Source: Alicycliphilus sp. UBA6560 (lineage in GTDB: Bacteria > Pseudomonadota > Gammaproteobacteria > Burkholderiales > Burkholderiaceae_C). Taken from it: a stretch of DNA of 64,000 bases. Each line of letters begins with the position of its first letter. Position 1 is the stretch's first letter. Both the position numbers and the translations under genes were made by a program. Where the stretch lies: contig DJJU01000006.1 in the NCBI GenBank assembly GCA_002434305.1, positions 868,001 to 932,000 of the forward strand, written 5' to 3'. The notes under the pieces were generated by a model. It was given only the letters and a program-made list of their open reading frames with translations, did not search any database and was not told the DNA's origin. Positions 16,136 through 23,252 of the stretch are shown here, piece after piece.

Positions 16136-17140
16136 TTACAGCAAATCGGCGCGCAGCTCGGCGGGGCTGCGCGGCGACAGCAGGCCGGGCGCCACGTCGA
16201 ACACCGTCTTGCAGCCGTGCTGACCCATCTGCTGCAGGCGGTGCACGGCGCGGGCATAGGCCACCAGCACGCTGGCGGTGAACTCGGGATTGCTGTCCAG
16301 CTTCAGGTGGTATTCGATGACCTGCTGCGCTTGCTCGCTGCTGTTGCCGCTGCGGATCACGAAGCCGCCGTGGGGCATGGCGGCGTGGTCGCGGGCCAGC
16401 TCGTCGGCGCCGATGAAATGCACCGTGGTGTCGTACTGGTCGAAGTAGTGCGGCATGCCGACGATCTCGCGGCGCACGGCCTCTGCGTCGGCGCCCTCCT
16501 TGAGCACCACGAAGCACTCGCGGCGGTGCTTCTCGCGCGTGGTGAGCTCGGGCCGGCCGCCGGCACGCACGCGTTCCACGGCCTCATCCACGGGGATGGT
16601 GTACTGCACGCCGCCGGCCACGCCGGCCACGCGGCGGATGGCGTCGGAGTGGCCCTGGCTGAGGCCCTTGCCCCAGAAGGTGTAGGTGGCGCCATCGGGC
16701 AGCAGGGCCTCGCCCATCAGGCGGTTGAGCGAGAACATGCCCGGATCCCAGCCGGCGGAGATCAGCGCCGTGGTCTTGCCGCACTGCGCAGCGGCATCCA
16801 CCGCGGCAAAGTGCTCGGGGATGCGCGCGTGGGTGTCGAAGCTGTCCACCAGGCTGAAGCTGGCGGCCAGGCGCGGGCTCTGCTCAGGCAGGTCGTCCTT
16901 GGAGCCGCCGCACAGGATGAGCACGTCCAGCTGGCCCTGGTGCGCCATCAGGTCGTCCATGGCATGCACGGCCACGCCCTGCCCCTGGGGCTGCAGGCTG
17001 GCCGGTGCGCGGCGGGTGTAGATGCCGGCCACGCGCATGTCCGGGTTCTTGGCGATGGCCGCCTCCACGCCGCGGCCGAGGTTGCCGTAGCCGACGATGC
17101 CGATGCGGATGGGGGTGCTGGAAGAAGCGTGCTGGGTCAT
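16136..17140 (-). CDS. ddh: meso-Diaminopimelate D-dehydrogenase
   Basis: NADP-linked enzyme that makes meso-diaminopimelate from tetrahydrodipicolinate in one step, for lysine and peptidoglycan. The 334-residue product closely follows the Corynebacterium enzyme in pattern: IRIGIVGYGNLGRGVE (dinucleotide fold), SAGWDPGMFSLNR, FWGKGLSQGHSDAIRR, MPHGGFVIRSG and LKLDSNPEFTAS. This route coexists with the succinylase pathway in only some bacteria. The gene stands alone, with a dispersed repeat about 50 bases upstream. Confidence 0.92.
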   Translation of the reverse strand: MTQHASSSTPIRIGIVGYGNLGRGVEAAIAKNPDMRVAGIYTRRAPASLQPQGQGVAVHAMDDLMAHQGQLDVLILCGGSKDDLPEQSPRLAASFSLVDSFDTHARIPEHFAAVDAAAQCGKTTALISAGWDPGMFSLNRLMGEALLPDGATYTFWGKGLSQGHSDAIRRVAGVAGGVQYTIPVDEAVERVRAGGRPELTTREKHRRECFVVLKEGADAEAVRREIVGMPHYFDQYDTTVHFIGADELARDHAAMPHGGFVIRSGNSSEQAQQVIEYHLKLDSNPEFTASVLVAYARAVHRLQQMGQHGCKTVFDVAPGLLSPRSPAELRADLL

Positions 17141-17188
17141 GGTGGTGGTATTTATTCCAGATGAAAGCGGTGCCAGAAATTCAAATTT

Positions 17189-17233
17189 GATAGCTACCAG
17201 CGCTTAGCCGGCAAGGCTTGGAGGCCGATTTGG
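17189..17233 (+). repeat. Dispersed repeat copy 5
   Basis: GATAGCTACCAGCGCTTAGC, then GCAAGGCTTGGAGGCCGATT. It lies between two minus-strand genes and points against them. Confidence 0.9.
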
Positions 17234-17239
17234 TTAATA

Positions 17240-18184
17240 TTATTGCTGCTGCGCCTGCAGGTTGCCGGCCAGCAGCTCGGGCAGGCGCTCGGCGGGCAGG
17301 CGAAAGCCGCAGGCCTGGGCGTGGCCGCCACCGCCCATGCTGACGGCCAGCGGCGAGCAGTCATAGCCGCGCTGCGAGCGCAGGCCGACCTTGACCTGCC
17401 CGTCCTTGCCCACGGCCCACATCAGCGCGAAGGTGCCGCTCTGGCGCGACAGCAACTCGCCCACCAGGCTGTGGAAGGCGCCGGGCGCATTCACCATCAG
17501 GCCCTGCTCGCCATTGAAGACCAGAGACTGGGCGCCGCCGGCCACATCCTGCGCCAGGTGGCGGAATTTCTCGTCCATGGCCTGGCCGCGGGCGACGAAG
17601 GCGGCCGTCTCGGCGGGCGCGAAGTCGGCGATCTCGCTCCATCGCTCGAAGTCGAAGGGCTCCATGTCCAGCGCAGCGACGAAGCCGGCCGTCTCGGCGA
17701 ATTGCCAGGCCCACAGGTCACGGTCTTCCACAAAGCGCACCAGATCAGGCAGCGGAGCATCGGGGTAGAAGAACTCCCACGCCAGCCGCGCGCCGGACTT
17801 GTGCATGTCGAAATGCAGCGCGCCGCAGCGGCATTCGAAGCCCGCCAGCTGCTCGGCCGCGCTCTTGTGGTGATCCAGCAGCACCAGGCGCTCGGCCTGC
17901 GCGTCGATGGCGGCCATCAGCTCGGGGCCGAAGGCGAAGTCCAGCACGTAGACCGCTCGCCCGGCCAGCGGCGGCAGGTCCTGCACGCCAGCGGCCTGGC
18001 CGTGCGTCAGGCCCACGCATTCCACCCGGCCGCCATAAAAGCGCCAGGCCGCCAGGGCCGCCGCAAAGCCGTCGGCGCAGCGGCCGTGGTACAGCACCAG
18101 GGGGTTGGGATCGTGGGGGGAAGGCGCTGCCAGCAGGGACAGCGGCAGCACGGTGGCGCGCCGGGAGATCGTCGTTGTCGTCAT
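17240..18184 (-). CDS. DHH-family phosphoesterase
   Basis: A 314-residue protein. VLYHGRCADGFAAALAAWRFYG is the N-terminal DHH motif I region, LLDHHKSA carries the DHH triad, and MGGGGHAQACGFRLP is the C-terminal DHHA1 motif, so both domains are present. Such proteins hydrolyse short oligonucleotides, cyclic dinucleotide products or related phosphodiesters; which one cannot be told. The ATG at 18182-18184 starts MTTTTISRRA; an open frame runs much further upstream without similarity. Confidence 0.87.
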   Translation of the reverse strand: MTTTTISRRATVLPLSLLAAPSPHDPNPLVLYHGRCADGFAAALAAWRFYGGRVECVGLTHGQAAGVQDLPPLAGRAVYVLDFAFGPELMAAIDAQAERLVLLDHHKSAAEQLAGFECRCGALHFDMHKSGARLAWEFFYPDAPLPDLVRFVEDRDLWAWQFAETAGFVAALDMEPFDFERWSEIADFAPAETAAFVARGQAMDEKFRHLAQDVAGGAQSLVFNGEQGLMVNAPGAFHSLVGELLSRQSGTFALMWAVGKDGQVKVGLRSQRGYDCSPLAVSMGGGGHAQACGFRLPAERLPELLAGNLQAQQQ

Positions 18185-18321
18185 GTACGCCGATTGTGCG
18201 GCAGGGCGGCGGGGCAGCCGGCGCAGCACAGCGCGACGGGCCGCGCTCCTACAGGGGCGAGGGGGACGCGCTTGGATGATCGGGGGACGCGGCGTCTGCC
18301 CTCCGGGCGCCGCTCCCACCA

Positions 18322-18355
18322 TCAAAAAATACGGCCGCCTACCAGAGAGAGGCGG
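18322..18355 (-). terminator. Rho-independent terminator
   Basis: On the minus strand GGCCGCCT / AGGCGGCC arms with a 9-base loop, then six T residues close behind. It follows the small membrane protein gene that ends at 18418. Confidence 0.8.
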
Positions 18356-18417
18356 CCCGGGAGGCCACCCATGCACCCCTTTCAGCCGGCCGGCAGGCGG
18401 GCGCGCGCCGCAGCGCC

Positions 18418-18690
18418 TCAGGGCGCCACCACGATGCGGCTGCGCGGCTGGGCCTGCGGCTCGCGCGCCCATTTGCGTAGCCCGTCGCGTCCGCTGGCCG
18501 CGCGCACCAGCAGCGCGCCGCCCGCCATGGCGTGTATCACGGCGCGGCCGCGCGAAGGCGTGAGCAGCGCACAGGCGATCAGCCCCAGGCCGGTGATCAG
18601 GGTGCAGGCGTGCTCGAACGGGGCGCTTTCGCGGGCGTCGTCGTATGCGATGACGTCGCGCACCGATTCGCGCAGGTCGGAAGTATTCAT
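18418..18690 (-). CDS. Small membrane protein of unknown function
   Basis: A 90-residue protein not recognised. It has an acidic N-terminus (MNTSDLRESVRDVIAYDDARES) and two hydrophobic segments (TLITGLGLIACALLT and VIHAMAGGALLVRAA), so it is probably a two-helix inner-membrane hairpin that resembles DUF2892-type proteins in outline. GGAAAACC precedes the ATG. A terminator about 60 bases past its stop marks it as a monocistronic unit. Confidence 0.7.
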   Translation of the reverse strand: MNTSDLRESVRDVIAYDDARESAPFEHACTLITGLGLIACALLTPSRGRAVIHAMAGGALLVRAASGRDGLRKWAREPQAQPRSRIVVAP

Positions 18691-18844
18691 GGCGGTTTTC
18701 CTTTGCAAGCTGCGCCCCGTGCACCGCGCCCGGGGCGAGGCCATCGGCCCAGCGGCACACCGTAGGGCGGGCCGGCGCCGCGCCGCGCCATCGCCCATGC
18801 CCTGGCCCTGTAGGAATGCCGCCCATGGTCGCGGCGGCCGCAAA

Positions 18845-18864
18845 AACTGGATAAACATCCAGTT
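18845..18864. promoter_or_regulatory. LexA-like palindrome
   Basis: AACTGGAT-AAAC-ATCCAGTT has perfect 8-base arms and contains CTG-N10-CAG, the layout of an SOS box. It lies 62 bases before the small membrane protein at 18927. The inner sequence departs from the CTGTATAT consensus, so LexA control is a proposal. Confidence 0.5.
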
Positions 18865-18926
18865 ATCATCCAGCACCGACACGACCACCACCACCATCGG
18901 CCACGGGGCTTGAGGGAGAAGACGCC

Positions 18927-19214
18927 ATGGGAATCGACCAGATCGCCATCGCCCTGCTGGGCGCCTCCGCCGCCTGGCTGTCGCAGGCACGCGGGCTGCA
19001 GTCGCGCCGCTGGGCCTGCCTGTTCGGGCTGGCGGGCCAGCCATTTTGGTTCTATGCCTCCTGGCATGCCGAGCAGTGGGGCATCTTCGCCGTGTCCATC
19101 ATCTACCTGGCAGCCTGGCTGCGCGGCCTGTGGCTGTACTGGCTGGCGCCGCGCGCCGAGCCGCAGGACTCAGGCCTGGGCACCATCCAGTTGGCACCGG
19201 AGCCCCGCGCTTGA
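18927..19214 (+). CDS. Small hydrophobic protein of unknown function
   Basis: A 95-residue protein not recognised by family. It has an aromatic, hydrophobic core with about three short helices (IAIALLGASAAWLSQ, CLFGLAGQPFWFYASW, GIFAVSIIYLAAWLRGLWLYW), so it is an integral membrane protein. The GQPFWFYASW..QWGIF pattern is reminiscent of PnuC/YgjV-like small membrane proteins, but this is weak. GAGGGAGAAG precedes the ATG. A LexA-like palindrome lies upstream, and its stop overlaps the truC start (TTGA), so the two may be coexpressed. Confidence 0.7.
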   Translation: MGIDQIAIALLGASAAWLSQARGLQSRRWACLFGLAGQPFWFYASWHAEQWGIFAVSIIYLAAWLRGLWLYWLAPRAEPQDSGLGTIQLAPEPRA

Positions 19215-20002
19215 GCCTGGCGCTGCTGTGGCGCGACGAGCACCTGGTCGCCGTCTACAAGCCAGCCGGCTGGCTGGTGCACCGCACCGGGCTGGATGCG
19301 GGCGAGACCCGCTTCGTGCTGCAAACCCTGCGCGACCAGCTGGGCCGGCACGTCTACCCCGTGCACCGGCTGGACAAGGGCACCTGCGGCGTGCTGGTCA
19401 TGGCGCTCACTCCGCAGGCCGCCCGCACCCTGTCCGAGGCCTTCGCCGCCCAGGCCGTGCGCAAGCGCTACCTGGCCCTGGTGCGCGGCTGGGCGCCCGG
19501 GCAGGCGCAGGTCGACCACCCGCTGCGCCCGGACGACGCGCCGCCCGACGCGCCCGTGCAGCCCGCCCTCACCCATCTGCGCTGCCTGGCCCGGCTGGAG
19601 TTGCCCGAGGCCAGCGACCCGCGCTTTGCCGCCACCCGCGCCTCGCTGGTTTTGGCCGAGCCGGCCACCGGCCGGCGCCACCAGATCCGCCGCCACCTCA
19701 AGCACATCGCCCACCCCATCCTGGGCGACGCCACGCACGGCAAGGGGCCGCTGAACCGCTGGTGGGCAGCGCGCCTGGGCCTGCAGCGCCTGTGGCTGCA
19801 CGCCTGGCAGCTGGAGCTGCCGCACCCGGCCGACGGGCGGCCGCTGGCGCTGCACAGCGGCCTGCGCTGGCCGCCCGCCGCTGCCGAAGCCGAAGCCGAA
19901 ACGCCACCCCACGCTGACATACCGCCCTGCCTGCGCGACTGGCAGCAGCGGGTGTGGCCTCTGCCCTGGCAGCCGTTGGCGCCAGAGCATCAAAAAGCAT
20001 AG
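19211..20002 (+). CDS. truC: tRNA pseudouridine synthase C (RluA family)
   Basis: Makes pseudouridine 65 in tRNA. The TTG at 19211 overlaps the previous stop and starts MSLALLWRDEHLVAVYKPAGWLVHRTGLD, aligned with E. coli TruC. The catalytic Asp55 lies in VHRLDKGTCGVLVMAL, and GRRHQIRRHLKHIAHPILGDATHGKG and RLWLHAWQLELPHP complete the core. The product is 263 residues. The TAG stop is supplied by the AGCATAGCT start of dispersed repeat copy 6, so the true ancestral C-terminus may have been longer or different. Confidence 0.9.
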   Translation: MSLALLWRDEHLVAVYKPAGWLVHRTGLDAGETRFVLQTLRDQLGRHVYPVHRLDKGTCGVLVMALTPQAARTLSEAFAAQAVRKRYLALVRGWAPGQAQVDHPLRPDDAPPDAPVQPALTHLRCLARLELPEASDPRFAATRASLVLAEPATGRRHQIRRHLKHIAHPILGDATHGKGPLNRWWAARLGLQRLWLHAWQLELPHPADGRPLALHSGLRWPPAAAEAEAETPPHADIPPCLRDWQQRVWPLPWQPLAPEHQKA

Positions 20003-20044
20003 CTGCTCGCGCTTGCTCAGCAAGGGCTGGAGGCGTTTTTCCTT
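19998..20044 (+). repeat. Dispersed repeat copy 6, supplying the truC stop
   Basis: CATAGCTGCTCGCGCTTGCT, then AGCAAGGGCTGGAGGC and GTTTTTCC. Stem and T tract lie just past truC, consistent with a terminator. Confidence 0.92.
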
Positions 20045-20209
20045 GAAAACCGCCCGGCGCCAGCGAGCGTGCGCCGCGTCCTACCCGGACAACCGGCCTG
20101 CGCCGCTGGCGCGCCGCCCTGGCGTGGCGACACTGCGCCACATGCACCGCCGCCCCTTTCCGTACCCCCAGGGTTCCCCGTCTTTCCCGGCCCCGGCCGG
20201 CGCACGGCC

Positions 20210-20815
20210 ATGAGCGGCTGGTGGGACGAAGCACTGGCCACTGCCAGCCACGAACTGGCCAGCACCACCGACCCGGAGCTGGTGACACGCGTCGTGCTGC
20301 GCCTGGGCATCGCCGCCGCGCTGGGCGGCCTGCTGGGCTGGGAGCGCGAGCGCGCCGGCAAGGCCGCCGGGCTGCGCACGCACATGCTGGTGTCCATGGG
20401 CGCGGCGCTGTTCGTGCTGGGCGCCGAACAGGCCGGCATCGACCCGGCCGACAACAGCCGGGTGATCCAGGGCGTGACGGCGGGCGTGGGTTTCCTGGGC
20501 GCCGGCACCATCCTCAAGCGCGAGGACCCGGACACCGTCAAGGGCCTGACCACCGCCGCCGGCATCTGGTTCACCGCCGCCATCGGCACCGCCGCCGGGC
20601 TGGGCCAGGAGGGCATGGCGCTGCTCAGCGGTCTGCTCGGCCTGGTCGTGCTATGGGCCATCCCGCTGGCGCACCAGACCCTGGCGCCCGACGCCGAACC
20701 CCACCCCGGCGCCCATGCCCTTGGCCGCGCCCAGACCAACGCCGCAGCGTCCGCCAGCGGCTCATCCGCGCGGCCGGGCGGGGCCGCTTCTTCCCCTTCT
20801 TCCTCAGACCCATGA
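20210..20815 (+). CDS. MgtC/SapB-family membrane protein
   Basis: A 201-residue inner-membrane protein with about five helices. RLGIAAALGGLLGWERERAGKAAGLRTHMLVSMGAALFVL and RVIQGVTAGVGFLGAGTILKR are the MgtC signatures, and GLTTAAGIWFTAAIGTAAGLG follows. The family includes magnesium-linked virulence factors and regulators of F-ATPase; this one is the short type without the C-terminal ACT-like domain. The ATG at 20210 is preferred to an earlier open frame without similarity. The tail is Ser/Ala/Pro-rich. Its stop overlaps the next start (ATGA). Confidence 0.88.
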   Translation: MSGWWDEALATASHELASTTDPELVTRVVLRLGIAAALGGLLGWERERAGKAAGLRTHMLVSMGAALFVLGAEQAGIDPADNSRVIQGVTAGVGFLGAGTILKREDPDTVKGLTTAAGIWFTAAIGTAAGLGQEGMALLSGLLGLVVLWAIPLAHQTLAPDAEPHPGAHALGRAQTNAAASASGSSARPGGAASSPSSSDP

Positions 20816-21051
20816 CCCAACACGACACCACCCCTAACCCCCGCCACGCCACCATCCAGGGCCATGTCACCTACCGCGAAGGCGACGGCATGCCCATCAC
20901 CATCCGCAAGGGCCCTGTGGAGTTGCGGTACGCCGCCGACAGCGTCACGCTGAGCTGGCAGGAGAGCAACGGCGCCGCCGGCCTGGCCGCGCTGCCGCGC
21001 GACGAGTTCGAGCGCTACGTGCGCGAAGGCCTGATCGCCCTGAAAACCTGA
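20812..21051 (+). CDS. Small conserved-looking cytoplasmic protein
   Basis: A 79-residue soluble protein not recognised. It contains a beta-rich pattern (ATIQGHVTYREG, ITIRKGPVELRYAADSVTLSWQE) ending in an acidic helix (RDEFERYVREGLIAL). The ATG at 20812 overlaps the MgtC stop in ATGA, which supports both the start and cotranslation with MgtC. Confidence 0.65.
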   Translation: MTQHDTTPNPRHATIQGHVTYREGDGMPITIRKGPVELRYAADSVTLSWQESNGAAGLAALPRDEFERYVREGLIALKT

Positions 21052-21068
21052 AGCCGCGCGGCGCTACC

Positions 21069-22694
21069 ATGCGCCGCAGCATGCCTGCCGCCGTTCCCGA
21101 CCTCCTGCTGCCGCAAGACCCTGCGCTGTGCCCCGGCGGCGCCATGAGCGCCCCTCACCTGCGCCAGCTGCTGCACGCCGGTCTGCCAGAGCGGGGCCGG
21201 CACAAGGCCGCCGGCTGGTTCGGACAAACGGACTTTCTGCTCACGCGCAGCCACGTCGACGAAGACCAGGACAGCTACCGCGACGCGCTGTTCATCACGG
21301 TGTGGCGACAGTGGGACTTCTGGCTCGCCCTGCCCGAGGCACCGCCGCCGGCCACCCCGCTGGCACGCGCCTGGGCGCGCCTGCGCGGCCGGGAAGCGCC
21401 GGCCGCCGCGCCCGCCGATGACAGTCCGCTGGAATGCCGTTTCCGCCGCCCCGGCGGCTCCTGGCTGGCGCTGGATGACGCGGCCCCGTCCGAGGCGCGG
21501 CAGGCCTGCCTGGAGGGCTGGCAGGGCGTGCTGCGCTACTGGCGCCTGGCCGAAGGCCAGCGCCGCGCCGGCCGGCCGCTGCGCGCGCTGCTGCACGCCA
21601 CGCTGACGCCCGAGCGGCTGGAGGCGCTCACGCTGCTGCCCGTGTTCGCCGGCCAGCCCCTGCAGGGCGGGGAGGGCCAGGCCTGGGCGCAGCGCATCCA
21701 GCCGCACCCGCGCGACCCCCGCGCCCTGCGGCTGGACTGGCGCACAGCCCCCGACGGCGAGGATGCCGACTGCCTGGCCAGCTACCAGATCGAGCCGGCC
21801 GAGCATGGCGGCACCGCCCACCCGCCCGGCCTGCGCCTGCGCTACCGCCAGCGCCCCGACGACGCCCTGCAGCCCCTGCCGGGCGACGCCGTGGAACACA
21901 TGAACCGCCTGCTGCGCCTGTTCGCCGCCGCCGAGCTGCAGGACCCGCCCGAGTCGGCAGACGGCCCGCCCGCCCTGCCGCGCACGCCGCCCTTCGCCGC
22001 GCACGAGAGCGATGCCGAGGTCTTCGGCCCGGCCCTCATGGTCCTGTCGCACGACTGGCAGGCCGCCGGCCGCGCCCACGCCACCGTGGTGCGCCAGCTG
22101 TGGGCCGCGCAGCCTGAAGGCGGCCCGCCGCCCCTGGCCGACCCGCGCGGCTTGCATGCCGCCGCCGTGCTGCAGCTGGCGCGCGCCGTGCACGGCCAGG
22201 CGGACGCGGACCTGTCCCGGCGCTTTCACCACCGGTTCGCCTTCGCCTCCCGCGCCTATGCGGGCCGCGCCACGGGCCCGGCCGTGCGCGCTCTGCGCTG
22301 GCAGGACGACGGCACGCTGCTGGCCTGGACGCAGCGCTGCTGGCACATCAGCGCCGACGGCCTGCGCATCGCCCCGGCCAACGAGGCCCTGCCCGCGGAC
22401 GCCGCCCCGCACGCCAGCGTCCACGGCACCGCCGTGCACGGCGACGCCCAGGGCAACCTGCGCGGCCTGGCCGGCAATGGCAGCGTGCTGTGGCAGCACC
22501 ATGTGGGCGGCGGCGCCGTGCTGTGCCTGGCGGCCGGTCCCGGCGACAGCCTGGCCGTGGGCACGGCGGGCGGGGCGCTGGCGCTGCTGCGCCGTTCCAG
22601 CGGACCGGACCCGCACCAGTACGGCACCTCGCGCTACGCCGAGGCGCGGCGCATCCTGTTCTGGGCCGACGCCGACGCGCCGCTGGCCTGGTAG
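21069..22694 (+). CDS. Large protein of unknown function
   Basis: A 541-residue protein that I do not recognise. No signal peptide or membrane helix is seen, so it is likely cytoplasmic. The N-terminal part has LPERGRHKAAGWFGQTDFLL and WRQWDFWLALPE; the middle is rich in Pro, Ala and Arg; the last 150 residues alternate short beta strands (VRALRWQDDGTLLAWTQRCWHIS, GNGSVLWQHHVGGGAVLCLAAGPGDSLAVGTAGGALALL) in a way that suggests two or three propeller-like blades. A second start at 21144 (MSAPHLRQLL) is possible. It precedes an OsmC protein and a SNF2 helicase on the same strand. Confidence 0.6.
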   Translation: MRRSMPAAVPDLLLPQDPALCPGGAMSAPHLRQLLHAGLPERGRHKAAGWFGQTDFLLTRSHVDEDQDSYRDALFITVWRQWDFWLALPEAPPPATPLARAWARLRGREAPAAAPADDSPLECRFRRPGGSWLALDDAAPSEARQACLEGWQGVLRYWRLAEGQRRAGRPLRALLHATLTPERLEALTLLPVFAGQPLQGGEGQAWAQRIQPHPRDPRALRLDWRTAPDGEDADCLASYQIEPAEHGGTAHPPGLRLRYRQRPDDALQPLPGDAVEHMNRLLRLFAAAELQDPPESADGPPALPRTPPFAAHESDAEVFGPALMVLSHDWQAAGRAHATVVRQLWAAQPEGGPPPLADPRGLHAAAVLQLARAVHGQADADLSRRFHHRFAFASRAYAGRATGPAVRALRWQDDGTLLAWTQRCWHISADGLRIAPANEALPADAAPHASVHGTAVHGDAQGNLRGLAGNGSVLWQHHVGGGAVLCLAAGPGDSLAVGTAGGALALLRRSSGPDPHQYGTSRYAEARRILFWADADAPLAW

Positions 22695-22704
22695 CTCATT
22701 TTTT

Positions 22705-22748
22705 GATAGCTTCCAGCGCTTGCCACACAAGGGCTGGAGGCCTTTTTC
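22705..22748 (+). repeat. Dispersed repeat copy 7
   Basis: GATAGCTTCCAGCGCTTGCC, then CAAGGGCTGGAGGCC and TTTTTC. It stands 10 bases past the stop of the 541-residue protein gene, in terminator orientation. Confidence 0.92.
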
Positions 22749-22766
22749 ACTAGAAGGACACGCACC

Positions 22767-23246
22767 ATGGCCACCTACCACGCCGAAACGCTTTGGGAGC
22801 GCAGCGCATCGCCCGCGGACTTTCTGAAAAACCGCTACAGCCGCCGCCACCTGCTGCGCTTTGACGGCGGCGCCGAGCTGCCCGGCTCCTCGTCCCCGCA
22901 CGTGGTGCCCGCGCCGTGGTCGGACACCGCGGCGGTGGACCCGGAGGAGGCCTTCGTCGCCTCGCTGTCCAGCTGCCACATGTTGTGGTTCCTGGCCATC
23001 GCTGCGGGCCAAGGCTTTTGCGTGGACCGCTACCGCGACGCCGCCGAGGGCGTGATGGCGCACGACGCGCAGGGCCGCATGGCCATGAAGCGGGTCACGC
23101 TGCGGCCCGAGGTGCACTTTGGCGCCGACGCGCCCCCGCCCACGCCCGAGCAGCTGCACGCCATGCACCACCGGGCGCACGAGGAATGCTTCATCGCCAA
23201 CTCGGTGAAGACCGAGGTGCGCTGCGAGCCGGTCGTGCCCCGCTGA
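22767..23246 (+). CDS. OsmC-family peroxiredoxin-like protein
   Basis: A 159-residue OsmC-fold protein. The two reactive Cys of the family are present: Cys70 in SLSSCHMLWFLAIA and Cys141 in HEECFIANSVKTEV. Such proteins reduce organic hydroperoxides. The N-terminus (YHAETLWERS) and GAELPGSSSPHVVP region match the subgroup related to YhfA-type proteins rather than Ohr. AAGGA precedes the ATG. It lies 6 bases before the SNF2 helicase gene. Confidence 0.9.
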   Translation: MATYHAETLWERSASPADFLKNRYSRRHLLRFDGGAELPGSSSPHVVPAPWSDTAAVDPEEAFVASLSSCHMLWFLAIAAGQGFCVDRYRDAAEGVMAHDAQGRMAMKRVTLRPEVHFGADAPPPTPEQLHAMHHRAHEECFIANSVKTEVRCEPVVPR

Positions 23247-23252
23247 CCAGCC

